33,296 nt of DNA from an uncultured Clostridia bacterium (GTDB lineage Bacteria; Bacillota; Clostridia; TANB77; CAG-508), in contig CAKPAB010000010.1 in the NCBI GenBank assembly GCA_934132805.1, forward strand, positions 1-33,296. The letters are read 5' to 3'. Positions within the stretch are counted from its first letter, which is position 1. Each line of letters begins with the position of its first letter. Shown here in pieces: positions 7,985 to 15,874 of this stretch. Below the pieces are notes generated by a model that was given only the letters and a program-made list of their open reading frames with translations, was not told the DNA's origin and did no database searches. A program made the position numbers and the translations under genes.

Positions 7985-9268
7985 CTAATTTTTTACAACA
8001 GATAATATCATATTTTTTTCATTAAACACATCTTTTAACACTTGATTTAAATATTCTACATTTAACGTGTTTATTTCCTCTAAATAATCAAAACTATTTA
8101 TTCCCTTAAAATAATCTGCCAAAAACATTCTAGAAATGTTAACCACATCATCATATTCCTTTACATATTCGCCATAAATCATTTTTTTAGTTCTTTCAAA
8201 GTCTTCTTTTTTTATTCCATCTTGTATAAACTTTTTAACTTCTTCTTTGAACATTTCGTATAATTTTTCTGGCTCATTTGATTGGCCTATAATCAAAATA
8301 TGTGCATAATTTTTGTCAAATTCATATTCTATACTTGGTACAGAGTAGCAATTTCCCATATCATACAATTTTTTATATAATTCAGAACTTGCTCCAATTA
8401 AAAGGTTTAGCAATATTTCTATTGATATATGTTTTTTTACTTTTTCTTTTTGCTCTGCAGGTACATCTTTTATGCCAATTGCGTAAAGTGGTTTGCTTAC
8501 TTCCATATTTTGAACTGCTTTTTCTTTTACTATTTCTTTTGGCTCATCTTCAAAAATTCTTTTTATTTCACCATTTGCCTTTTTGTCTATCAACCTTTTC
8601 TTTATCTCTTCCAATAACTTTTCTGGCTCAAAGTCTCCTGATATTACCATTGCCATATTTGCTGGGTTATAAAAAGTATTGTAACATTTATATAAAATAT
8701 CTTTATCTATATGGCTTATTGTCTCTACTGTTCCAGTAATGTCAAGCTTTATAGGATTATTATGATACATACATTCTAATGCATTTAAATATACTTTCCA
8801 ATCAGGATAATCATCATACATCATAATTTCCTGTCCTATAATGCCTTTTTCTTTTTCAACATTTTCATCTGTAAAATATGGATGTTGAACATAATCCATA
8901 AATTCGTCTAATGCCTCATAAAAGTTGTCTGTACATTCATACAGATATGCTGTATGATTATTGGTTGTGTATGCATTTGCGTTAACTCCTAATGCTGTAA
9001 GTACATCCAAACTGTTTTTTCCATTTTCTTGTTCGAACATTTTATGTTCTAAGAAATGTGCAACTCCTTTTGGCACTTCTGTAATTTCTGTTTCTCCTGG
9101 TACTATAAATGTACTGTCATTTGAGCCATAGTTTGTTCCCCATATGATATATTTTTTTTGTATGCCTTTTTTGGGAATTATCATTACTGTTAAGCCATTT
9201 TCTAGTTTTTGCATATATAATTTTTCTTTAACTTTTGAATTTTCAATAATTTGCATTTTTAATCTCAT
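7985..9268 (-). CDS. ymfH: M16 (insulinase-like) zinc metallopeptidase, YmfH type
   Basis: M16 family peptidase of 427 residues carrying the inverted zinc motif HFLEH at 71-75, with E147 at the right distance (72 residues) to be the third zinc ligand. It is therefore the catalytically competent partner of the pair. The following LGVNANAYT segment and the C-terminal half are typical of M16 proteins. In Bacillus subtilis the ymfF-ymfH genes neighbour ymfI, which acts in elongation factor P modification; databases often name these proteins for that association, though their exact reaction is not settled. The start is uncertain: GAGGAG is one base before ATG 9268 and about thirteen before an in-frame ATG four codons later. 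It follows ymfF by 53 bp in the same operon. Confidence 0.88.
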   Translation of the reverse strand: MRLKMQIIENSKVKEKLYMQKLENGLTVMIIPKKGIQKKYIIWGTNYGSNDSTFIVPGETEITEVPKGVAHFLEHKMFEQENGKNSLDVLTALGVNANAYTTNNHTAYLYECTDNFYEALDEFMDYVQHPYFTDENVEKEKGIIGQEIMMYDDYPDWKVYLNALECMYHNNPIKLDITGTVETISHIDKDILYKCYNTFYNPANMAMVISGDFEPEKLLEEIKKRLIDKKANGEIKRIFEDEPKEIVKEKAVQNMEVSKPLYAIGIKDVPAEQKEKVKKHISIEILLNLLIGASSELYKKLYDMGNCYSVPSIEYEFDKNYAHILIIGQSNEPEKLYEMFKEEVKKFIQDGIKKEDFERTKKMIYGEYVKEYDDVVNISRMFLADYFKGINSFDYLEEINTLNVEYLNQVLKDVFNEKNMILSVVKN

Positions 9269-9321
9269 TCTCCTCTCATCTTATTCATTCTTCTGTTGGT
9301 ATTGTAATTATTTTCCAACAA

Positions 9322-10590
9322 CTAGTCCTTTAAAAAATATACAGTATTAATACTAACCCTATTAGCAACAGCTACTACTTTTTCTTTAGTAACCTCTGCT
9401 ATTCTATCCATATACTGCTCAATATTGCACTTATTCTTTGATAATTCTTGACTAAAGAAATACGTTATTTCTGTATCTTGTTCATCATCTATAGTCTTAA
9501 TTGATGCTATTATACCCTTTTTAGCATTTTCAACTTCTTCATCTGTAAAGTCACCATTTTTCATATCTTCTATTTGTTTTTTTATGATTTCTAATGCTTT
9601 TTCATAGTTTTTAATTTCAATTCCACAATTTATAAATATATTGTTTTTAAATCTAAAATATCGTGAACTTGCAGTATATGCAAGACTTGCTTTTTCACGT
9701 ACATTTTGGAATAATTTTGAATTTGCACTTCCACCAAAAATGCTATTATAAATCATTACGTCAAATCTTAAATTATCATCATCAATATCTAAGTCCATTC
9801 CTATAATAAGCTTTCCTTGTGTTACATCCATTGATTCTTGAACATCGTTTTCTTTCTCTGATTTTTTTGCTATAATCTCTGGCTCATTATATTGTGGCTC
9901 TCTATCTTTTAATTTTATTATGTTTTCATTGTTTTTTATTATATTTTCAGTTTCTCCATCTATTATTCCTGAAACAAAAATATCAATTTTACATTCATTT
10001 ATTAATTGTTGATAATATTCATATAAATTTTTTTCGTTTATATCTTTCATATCTTCTACATATCCATATTTATATAGTCCATATGGCTGATTTTTGTACA
10101 TTTCTTCTATACATCTATCTAATGAATATCTTGCTTTATTATCTATTTTTCCATCTATTATTTGTTTTATATTTTCTTTTTCTTGCTCCACATATTCTTT
10201 TTTGAAATATCCATTTTCTAGATATGGATTAAATACGAATTCAAATATTTTTTCTAAAGATGTTTTTAACATGTTTTCTGCTTCTTGTGGTAAAAATTCG
10301 TCATTTACTGTTTCTATATAGAATTTTAAAACTTGGTTATCTCCTGTTTTGTCAAGGCCACAGTCTAAACTTGCTCCATACATTTCTTCTAATTTTTTGT
10401 TTATTTCCTCTTGTGTTTTTAAACTTTTTGTTCCTCTTCTTAAAACCGCTGGTATTAATGCATTTTTTGTAACATTTTCCCTGTTTAATTTTGTTGTTAG
10501 AATTATTGCTATTAAATTTGTTTTGAATTTTTCGGTTTTTATTGTATGAAGTTTGATTCCTTTTTTTATTTTTATTTGCTTATATTCCAT
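9322..10590 (-). CDS. ymfF: M16-like protein lacking the zinc motif, YmfF type
   Basis: A 422-residue M16-fold protein. At the position where the active partner has HxxEH this one reads ALIPAVLRRGT, so it lacks zinc ligands and is presumably the non-catalytic subunit. The late IFGGSANSKLFQNVREK segment matches the conserved C-terminal M16 region that binds substrate. A GGAAGGAAGG ribosome-binding site precedes the ATG. The inactive/active pairing with ymfH downstream is the usual arrangement, probably giving a heterodimer. ymfI is not adjacent. A short-chain dehydrogenase at 31443 is too distant and too generic to be called YmfI. Confidence 0.85.
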   Translation of the reverse strand: MEYKQIKIKKGIKLHTIKTEKFKTNLIAIILTTKLNRENVTKNALIPAVLRRGTKSLKTQEEINKKLEEMYGASLDCGLDKTGDNQVLKFYIETVNDEFLPQEAENMLKTSLEKIFEFVFNPYLENGYFKKEYVEQEKENIKQIIDGKIDNKARYSLDRCIEEMYKNQPYGLYKYGYVEDMKDINEKNLYEYYQQLINECKIDIFVSGIIDGETENIIKNNENIIKLKDREPQYNEPEIIAKKSEKENDVQESMDVTQGKLIIGMDLDIDDDNLRFDVMIYNSIFGGSANSKLFQNVREKASLAYTASSRYFRFKNNIFINCGIEIKNYEKALEIIKKQIEDMKNGDFTDEEVENAKKGIIASIKTIDDEQDTEITYFFSQELSKNKCNIEQYMDRIAEVTKEKVVAVANRVSINTVYFLKD

Positions 10591-10697
10591 TAATTATCCT
10601 TCCTTCCTTTTTCTATTTTTTAATTTCCGTGATTAATGGGCTACCTCACAAAATCCCGTTTTTTTCTATTTTATCCAAATATGTTTTTTTAATACAA

Positions 10698-10747
10698 AAA
10701 AGGTAGAAGTTTTGGGTATATTACTCCTATATAAACTTCCACCTTTT
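10698..10747 (-). terminator. Intrinsic terminator of rpsU
   Basis: Fifteen-base arms (10698-10712, 10733-10747) pair on the minus strand with one G-U wobble and are followed by TTTTTTG. It is 9 bp after the rpsU stop. Confidence 0.8.
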
Positions 10748-10756
10748 ATTATGTAA

Positions 10757-10927
10757 TTAAAATTTTCTTTTTCTTGCTGCCTCTGATTTTTTCTTTCTTT
10801 TTACACTTGGTTTTTCGTAATGTTCTCTTTTACGAACTTCTTGTAAAACTCCGTTACGAGCACATTGTCTTTTAAACCTTTTTAAGGCATCTTCTATATT
10901 TCCATTATTAACTTTAATTTCTGACAT
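10757..10927 (-). CDS. rpsU: 30S ribosomal protein S21
   Basis: A 56-residue basic protein starting MSEIKVNNGNIEDALKRFKR, then CARNGVLQEVRKREHYEKPS and ending in a Lys/Arg-rich tail, the classic S21 sequence. S21 binds the small subunit near the mRNA exit and helps initiation. The ATG at 10927 is preceded by AAGGAGGGG at about six to eight bases. It is too short for many gene finders but unmistakable. It has its own consensus promoter and terminator, so it is monocistronic here between ftsH and ymfF. Confidence 0.96.
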   Translation of the reverse strand: MSEIKVNNGNIEDALKRFKRQCARNGVLQEVRKREHYEKPSVKRKKKSEAARKRKF

Positions 10928-10997
10928 TTATATTCCCCTCCTTCCGGTCATACGAAAATGTATGTGGGATTTTTTTCTTACCCTATATACGTTAATC

Positions 10998-11027
10998 ATT
11001 ATACATTATTATGGGGTATATTGTCAA
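10998..11027 (-). promoter_or_regulatory. Consensus sigma-A promoter for rpsU
   Basis: Perfect TTGACA (11027-11022) and perfect TATAAT (11003-10998) with an 18-bp spacer. The leader is about 65 nt and includes a small CATAC/GTATG hairpin just before the ribosome-binding site. Confidence 0.8.
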
Positions 11028-11031
11028 TATT

Positions 11032-11094
11032 AAATAGATTTATTTTTTAAATATATTCAATCAATATTATCATTAAAAATATATAAATCTATTT
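11032..11094. repeat. 12-bp inverted repeat upstream of the rpsU promoter
   Basis: AAATAGATTTAT at 11032-11043 and its exact complement at 11083-11094, separated by 39 A/T-rich bases. It lies between the ftsH 3' hairpins and the rpsU -35. Role unknown. Confidence 0.6.
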
Positions 11095-11097
11095 TTT

Positions 11098-11141
11098 AAG
11101 TCTAGATATTTAGGAATACAACTCCCAAAATATCTAGACTT
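11098..11141 (+). terminator. Perfect 14-bp hairpin with T tract on the plus strand
   Basis: Arms 11098-11111 and 11128-11141 are exact complements (AAGTCTAGATATTT) around a 16-base loop. The T run (TTTATTATTTTT) follows on the plus strand, while the minus strand has an A run. No plus-strand gene is upstream, so it may block antisense transcription or stabilise the ftsH 3' end rather than terminate ftsH conventionally. Confidence 0.5.
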
Positions 11142-11150
11142 TTTATTATT

Positions 11151-11181
11151 TTTGCACAGTTCACTATATAAACTGTGCAAA
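11151..11181. terminator. 11-bp hairpin at the 3' end of ftsH
   Basis: Perfect arms TTTGCACAGTT (11151-11161) and AACTGTGCAAA (11171-11181) with a 9-base loop, 5 bp after the ftsH stop. A T run is absent on the minus strand and only weak on the plus strand, so terminator activity is uncertain. Confidence 0.45.
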
Positions 11182-11185
11182 ACTT

Positions 11186-12997
11186 TTATTCACCTTCAAA
11201 AATTCTTTCAAATTCGTCTGCTTCAATTTTCTCTTTTTCAAGTAAAACTGCAGCAACTGCATGTAGCTTATCAATATGATCAATAAGAATTTGTTTAGCC
11301 CTATTATAACCTTTATCAATAATAGCCTTTGTTTCCTCATCAATTATACCTGCTGTCTCTTCTGAATATTCTTTAGATTGAGCAAAATCTCTTCCCAAGA
11401 AGACTTCTTCTTGACTAGAGCCAAGCATTAATGTGCCAATTCTTTCGCTCATACCATATTTTGTTACCATACTTCTAGCAATTTTTGTAGCTCTTTCAAT
11501 ATCATTACTTGCACCTGTTGAAACATCATTTAAAATTAATGCTTCTGCAACTCTACCACCTAAAAGTGATACTATATTTTCTTCCATTTCTGTTTTTGAC
11601 ATAAAGTTTTTATCTTCTGTTGGTCTATACATTGTATATCCACCAGCCATACCTCTTGGTACAATTGATATTTGATGTACCGGGTCTTGTGTTTCTAAGT
11701 AATGACTTACTACTGCGTGACCAGCTTCATGATATGATACAAGTCTATTTTCTTTTTCACTTCTAACTCTTGTTTTCTTTTCAGGTCCCATAGTTACTTT
11801 AACCATAGCATCCTCAATCTCTTTCATTCCAATTTCAGTAAGATTTCTTCTTGCAGCAAGCAATGCAGCTTCATTTAATACATTTTCTAGGTCTGCTCCT
11901 GCAAATCCAGATGTATTTTTTGCAATTACTTTTAAGTCAACATCATCTGCTAATCTTTTCTTTCTAGAATGAACTTCTAGTATTTGCTCTCTTGCTTTAA
12001 CATCAGGAGCTCCAACAACTATTTGTCTATCAAATCTTCCTGCTCTTAATAATGCTTTGTCTAATACGTCAGGTCTGTTTGTTGCAGCTAAAACAATAAC
12101 ACCTTCGTTGTCTGAGAAACCATCCATTTCAACTAACAATTGATTTAATGTTTGTTCTCTTTCATCATGTCCACCGCCTAGTCCTGCACCTCTTTGGCGA
12201 CCAACAGCATCAATTTCATCTATGAATATTATACATGGTGCATTTTTCTTAGCTTGTTCAAATAAGTCTCTAACTCTTGAAGCACCAACACCTACGAACA
12301 TTTCAACAAAGTCTGACCCACTTATAATAAAGAATGGTACACCAGCCTCACCTGCAACTGCTTTAGCAAGTAATGTTTTACCTGTTCCTGGTTGACCTAC
12401 TAATAAAACACCTTTTGGTATTCTTGCTCCCATATCTGTAAATTTCTTTGGATTTCTTAAAAATTCAACAATTTCTTGTAACTCTTCTTTTTCTTCATCA
12501 ACACCTGCAACATCATCAAAAGAAATTTTATTTCTATCTGCTGGTGTCATCATTCTAGCTTTACTTTTGCCAAATGACATAGATTTTCCGCCATTTTGTC
12601 CATTTGCTGCTCCGCCCATCATAAAAAACCAGAATATAAAGAATATTATTAAAATTCCAAATGGTGTAAGTAAGCCTATTATTATTGAGAATACTGATTC
12701 TGAACTTTCTTCTAATGTAAACGCTCCATTTTTGATAAATTCATCAGTATAATTCATAAAGTTTTCCATATTTGGAATGTTTACTTGTTTTTTTATTTTA
12801 TCATCAGATAGTTGTACTGTTGCAGAAGTTCCATCTGCATCTATAACTATTGATTCTACTTTTCCCTCATTTATTTTCGCAATTAATTCTGAATATTTTA
12901 GTTTTGTGTTTGTGTTTGTCATTATTGATGATAATAATACTATAAATATTACTCCAATTATTAGCCACATTGCTAATGTCTTAATTCCGTTTTTCAA
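11186..12997 (-). CDS. ftsH: ATP-dependent zinc metalloprotease FtsH
   Basis: Membrane-anchored AAA+ protease for membrane protein quality control, 603 residues. It shows two N-terminal membrane helices (about 8-25 and 102-127) flanking a small extracytoplasmic domain, Walker A GQPGTGKT (201-208), Walker B IIFIDE (256-261), the second region of homology around LLRAGRFDR (317-325), and the zinc protease motif HEAGH (423-427). GQPGTGKT in place of the common GPPGTGKT and LLRAGRFDR in place of LLRPGRFDR are mild variants. The start is TTG at 12997: GGGAGG is seven bases upstream and no better ATG exists. tilS lies upstream on the same strand, but the hprT gene that often separates them is absent. 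A separate promoter is visible. Confidence 0.97.
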   Translation of the reverse strand: MKNGIKTLAMWLIIGVIFIVLLSSIMTNTNTKLKYSELIAKINEGKVESIVIDADGTSATVQLSDDKIKKQVNIPNMENFMNYTDEFIKNGAFTLEESSESVFSIIIGLLTPFGILIIFFIFWFFMMGGAANGQNGGKSMSFGKSKARMMTPADRNKISFDDVAGVDEEKEELQEIVEFLRNPKKFTDMGARIPKGVLLVGQPGTGKTLLAKAVAGEAGVPFFIISGSDFVEMFVGVGASRVRDLFEQAKKNAPCIIFIDEIDAVGRQRGAGLGGGHDEREQTLNQLLVEMDGFSDNEGVIVLAATNRPDVLDKALLRAGRFDRQIVVGAPDVKAREQILEVHSRKKRLADDVDLKVIAKNTSGFAGADLENVLNEAALLAARRNLTEIGMKEIEDAMVKVTMGPEKKTRVRSEKENRLVSYHEAGHAVVSHYLETQDPVHQISIVPRGMAGGYTMYRPTEDKNFMSKTEMEENIVSLLGGRVAEALILNDVSTGASNDIERATKIARSMVTKYGMSERIGTLMLGSSQEEVFLGRDFAQSKEYSEETAGIIDEETKAIIDKGYNRAKQILIDHIDKLHAVAAVLLEKEKIEADEFERIFEGE

Positions 12998-13134
12998 AAT
13001 AATTCCTCCCTTTGCTTGCTTTAGCTTTCTTATAAAACACTTCGCTCATTTTGTTAAAACTTTGAATGGTATTTTGAATAGTATTTAGTAAGCTCATATT
13101 TTTAAGCTATTGCCTTATTATTTGACTATAAAGT

Positions 13135-13163
13135 TTTATAACACATATATTCGGGTTTTGCAA
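13135..13163 (-). promoter_or_regulatory. Sigma-A-like promoter for ftsH
   Basis: TTGCAA (13163-13158), 17-bp spacer, TATAAA (13140-13135) in the 236-bp tilS-ftsH gap. The leader is about 130 nt. I see no other gene in this gap. Confidence 0.5.
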
Positions 13164-13233
13164 GAATTTTTATATTACTTTTTCATTACAAAAAATTCTC
13201 ATATCTCTAAGCATTACGGATACTCATATTAAG

Positions 13234-14259
13234 CTAAATTTTAGTATAATAAATTTTTTGATCTTTAACTAAGACTTTAATGTTTTTATTTGGTGTCAAA
13301 TATTTATTTCCTATATTTTTTTCACATAATTTTATGATATCTTCTATATGTATTTTTTCTATTCCCTTTGTTGTTCCAAAAAGTCTTGATATAGTATATA
13401 GCAACAATCGTGATTTTATAACTTTTTCTTGTTTATTAAACCCCTTTAAATCCATTACTATTTGTTTTTTATTTTCTTCTTTTACAAGTTCTTTATACTT
13501 ATTTCTAACAGCTTTTTCCAAATATTCATCTTCTTCTTTAACTAAATCTGACAATCTATCCATTGTTTGAATTATATTGGGATTAAATTCTTGTTTAATA
13601 AATGGTATAACAATATTCCTTACCTTATTTCTAGTATATACATTCTCAAAATTTGTTCTATCTATTCTTGGTTTAATATCATTTTGAGCACAATACTCTT
13701 CTATCTCAAAACGTTCGCATTCTATTAAAGGTCTTATATATTTGTTGTTTTTTATTGGCTCAATTCCTTTCAAACCTGCTAACCCGCTACCTCTTAACAT
13801 ATTCATTATAATAGTTTCTATTTTGTCATTTTTATTATGAGCAATAGCAATTTTATTTGCATTTTCTTTTTCCAGAATCTCATCAAAAAAATCATACCTT
13901 GCATTTCTTCCAGCTTCTTCTGTCCCTATTTTTTTATTATTGGCAATTTTTTGGACATCTATACTTTTTGCATAAAAAGAAACACCTATTTTTTCACAAA
14001 ACTTCTCAACAAATTTTTGGTCATCTATTGCCTCTTCTCTAATCATATGATTCACATGCGCAACTATTATATCAAAATTCATTTGTAATTTCTTGTCATT
14101 TTTTATGTCATTTAAAACATTTAACATTGCAATAGAATCCGGTCCACCTGAAACACCCAGAACTATCCTATCTCCATCTTCTATTAAATTATATTTTTTA
14201 ATTGTTTCTAAAACTTTTGTCAATAGGGACGGCCTTTTTTGACAACTTTTCTTTTCCAT
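13234..14259 (-). CDS. tilS: tRNA(Ile)-lysidine synthase TilS with a REP-encoded N-terminus
   Basis: TilS uses ATP and lysine to convert the wobble cytidine of tRNA-Ile(CAU) to lysidine and is normally essential. The 341-residue product has the N-type PP-loop SGGPDS at residues 37-42 and further family features (HVNHMIREEA, GTEEAGRNARYDFF, NMLRGSGLAGLKGI). The start chosen is ATG 14259, with AAAGGA eleven bases upstream. An in-frame TTG at 14283 would add eight residues but lies in another REP copy with no good site. Residues 6-14 (CQKRPSLLT) are encoded by a REP copy (14217-14245). Recognisable TilS sequence begins only at about residue 15 (KVLETIKKYNLIEDGD). Transcription probably comes from the RAYT promoter upstream. 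Family call is firm; exact start is moderate. Confidence 0.93.
   Translation of the reverse strand: MEKKSCQKRPSLLTKVLETIKKYNLIEDGDRIVLGVSGGPDSIAMLNVLNDIKNDKKLQMNFDIIVAHVNHMIREEAIDDQKFVEKFCEKIGVSFYAKSIDVQKIANNKKIGTEEAGRNARYDFFDEILEKENANKIAIAHNKNDKIETIIMNMLRGSGLAGLKGIEPIKNNKYIRPLIECERFEIEEYCAQNDIKPRIDRTNFENVYTRNKVRNIVIPFIKQEFNPNIIQTMDRLSDLVKEEDEYLEKAVRNKYKELVKEENKKQIVMDLKGFNKQEKVIKSRLLLYTISRLFGTTKGIEKIHIEDIIKLCEKNIGNKYLTPNKNIKVLVKDQKIYYTKI
14217..14245 (+). repeat. REP copy a, inside the tilS coding sequence
   Basis: REP-like palindrome in the orientation TTGTCAA...TTGACAA, variant core GGGACGGCC. It is read through in frame by tilS on the minus strand. Confidence 0.85.
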
Positions 14260-14277
14260 TTTAGTATCATTCCTTTC

Positions 14278-14305
14278 TGTCAATAGGGACGCCCCTTTTT
14301 GACAA
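14278..14305 (+). repeat. REP copy b
   Basis: Same orientation as copy a, consensus core GGGACGCCCC. It lies 33 bp from copy a, and the tilS ribosome-binding site sits between them. Confidence 0.85.
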
Positions 14306-14330
14306 CTTTTTTAATTGTCAATGTCAATGG

Positions 14331-14357
14331 GTCAATGGGGACGCCCCTTTTTGACAA
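14331..14357 (+). repeat. REP copy c
   Basis: Variant GTCAATGGGGACG core, preceded by a small slipped array of GTCAATG units (from about 14317). It ends 5 bp before the RAYT stop codon. Confidence 0.8.
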
Positions 14358-14362
14358 CTTTT

Positions 14363-15100
14363 CTATTTTAATTCTTTTGCTATATTTCGTACAGTCTCTC
14401 TTCCTACATTTATACATATAGATATTTGCCTTAATGAAAGACCATAATTATCTTTCAACATCTTAATTATTCCTTTTAAATTCTTTTTTTCCTTCCTTAA
14501 AGTATCAAAATTAACATTATGAATTTTTATATATGCTTCAATTGCATTCTGTATCTCAATTTCCTTTTCTTCTTCTATTTCTAAAAAATTTTCTTTCTTA
14601 TCCGCTATATTTTCTTTTATTAATAGTCCATTAATATTTCTTTGAATTTCTTCCATGTTTTTCATATATTCATTATAACTTGAATACTCATATTCAGATG
14701 CTAATTTGCAAATACCTGCTTTTACAGGATTATTATGTATGTAATTTATACATGTATACAATTGTTTTTCTGAGTAAATCACTTGGCTTTTATATCTATC
14801 TCTAAATACATAACCTACTCTATTATATTTTTTATTGTAGTATATTGCATATAAAGTATTAATCTTATGCATAAAACGACTTAAATCTTCTATAGATTTT
14901 TCTTTTACCAATATATGAACATGATTATCCATAATACAATATGATACAATATAAATATCAGTTTCATCTTTTGCTTTATTAATAAATTTTAAATATCGCC
15001 TTTTATCTTCAACCTTATTAAAGATATACTCCTTATTTATTCCTTGCACCATGATATGATAAAATGGCATATTGATATAATTTCTTGGACCTCTTGCCAT
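14363..15100 (-). CDS. REP-associated tyrosine transposase (RAYT, Y1/TnpA_REP type)
   Basis: A single-strand DNA nuclease/transposase of the Y1 HUH group, 245 residues. It has the opening MARGPRNYINMPFYHIMVQG typical of RAYTs, the HUH motif H60-V61-H62 in MDNHVHILV, and the segment NYIHNNPVKAG (119-129) with Tyr120 as the likely nucleophile (Tyr115 is an alternative). A C-terminal helix-turn-helix region (about 205-243, LSLRQISICINVGRETVRN) follows a charged linker. ATG 15100 was chosen over the longer frame to 15145 because AAGGAGG is six to eight bases upstream. No tnpB or IS200 ends are present. Instead the gene is bracketed by inverted REP copies (a-c on one side, d-e on the other), the defining RAYT context. 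The frame is intact, so it may still be active. Confidence 0.93.
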   Translation of the reverse strand: MARGPRNYINMPFYHIMVQGINKEYIFNKVEDKRRYLKFINKAKDETDIYIVSYCIMDNHVHILVKEKSIEDLSRFMHKINTLYAIYYNKKYNRVGYVFRDRYKSQVIYSEKQLYTCINYIHNNPVKAGICKLASEYEYSSYNEYMKNMEEIQRNINGLLIKENIADKKENFLEIEEEKEIEIQNAIEAYIKIHNVNFDTLRKEKKNLKGIIKMLKDNYGLSLRQISICINVGRETVRNIAKELK

Positions 15101-15160
15101 ATTCTCCTCCTTACTTCTCAAGGTCCCACAAAATTTATCCCCCAAAAAAATTATATTTAC

Positions 15161-15189
15161 ATAATACTATATTCTTTTATAAAAGTCAA
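15161..15189 (-). promoter_or_regulatory. Sigma-A-like promoter for the RAYT (and probably tilS)
   Basis: TTGACT (15189-15184), 17-bp spacer, TATTAT (15166-15161). It lies just inside REP copy d. No separate promoter is evident for tilS downstream. Confidence 0.6.
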
Positions 15190-15204
15190 TCATAAAAATA
15201 AAAC

Positions 15205-15233
15205 TTGTCAAAAAAGGGCGTCCCTATTGACAA
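15205..15233 (-). repeat. REP copy d
   Basis: Reverse orientation relative to copies a-c. Core AAGGGCGTCCCTA, 29 bp with complete TTGTCAA/TTGACAA ends. Identical to copy i. Confidence 0.85.
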
Positions 15234-15239
15234 AAAAAG

Positions 15240-15267
15240 TTGTCAAAAAGGGGCGTCCCTATTGACA
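15240..15267 (-). repeat. REP copy e
   Basis: Same orientation as copy d and only 6 bp away, with the GGGGCGTCCC core. It ends about 25 bp before the rplI -35. Confidence 0.85.
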
Positions 15268-15292
15268 TTTAATTAAAAGTTGTGGTGTTCGG

Positions 15293-15321
15293 TTGAAAAA
15301 TCATCAAAAATAGTGTAAACT
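15293..15321 (+). promoter_or_regulatory. Sigma-A-like promoter for rplI-dnaB
   Basis: TTGAAA (15293-15298), 17-bp spacer, TAAACT (15316-15321). The predicted start lies about 30 bp before the rplI ATG. Confidence 0.5.
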
Positions 15322-15357
15322 ATATAAAGTTAAAAAAGATGAAAGGTTGTGATTTTA

Positions 15358-15804
15358 ATGAAAGTAATATTAAAAGCAGATATAAAAGGAGTAGGAAAAA
15401 AAGATCAAGTAATAAATGCATCAGATGGATATGCAAGAAATTTCCTATTTCCCAAAAACTTAGCAGTGGAAGCAAATGCAGAAAATATGAGTAAACTAAA
15501 AGGAATGCAAGATTCTAAAGCATTTAAAAAATCACAAGAAAAAGAAGAAGCAGAGAAAATAGCAGAAAAATTATCAAAAATTTTACTAAAAATAAAAGTA
15601 AAATCAGGGACAAATGGAAAAATATTTGGAGGAGTTTCTTCAAAAGAAATAGCAGAAAATTTAGAAAAACAATATCAAATAAAAATAGACAAAAAGAAAA
15701 TTGATTTAAAAGAAACAATAAAAACATTAGGAACATTTAATGTTGACATCAAATTATTTGAAGGTGTAATTGGAAAAGTAAAGATAGATATAATTTCTGA
15801 ATAA
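15358..15804 (+). CDS. rplI: 50S ribosomal protein L9
   Basis: Elongated two-domain large-subunit protein. The 148 residues begin MKVILKADIKGVGKKDQV, followed by DGYARNFLFPKNLA, the strongly conserved rRNA-binding N-terminal domain. A long charged connecting helix (about 45-80) joins the C-terminal domain with KIFGGVSSKEIAENL. Length equals the usual ~148. The start is ATG 15358 rather than the GTG three codons earlier: it gives the conserved MKV N-terminus and puts AAAGG eleven bases upstream. It is followed by dnaB after 70 bp. This gene and dnaB are the only housekeeping genes on the plus strand; gdpP, their usual upstream neighbour, faces them. Confidence 0.96.
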   Translation: MKVILKADIKGVGKKDQVINASDGYARNFLFPKNLAVEANAENMSKLKGMQDSKAFKKSQEKEEAEKIAEKLSKILLKIKVKSGTNGKIFGGVSSKEIAENLEKQYQIKIDKKKIDLKETIKTLGTFNVDIKLFEGVIGKVKIDIISE

Positions 15805-15874
15805 TTTCGGTTGTTTATGAAGTATAGCAAAAACAATTAATTATCAAAAATAGCAGAATTTTGGGGGAATAGCA

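Noticed and set aside
14363..15100. Ordinary IS200/IS605 insertion sequence
   Set aside because: There is no tnpB and no IS200-type end hairpins. The N-terminal motif, longer length and surrounding dispersed palindromes fit a REP-associated transposase.
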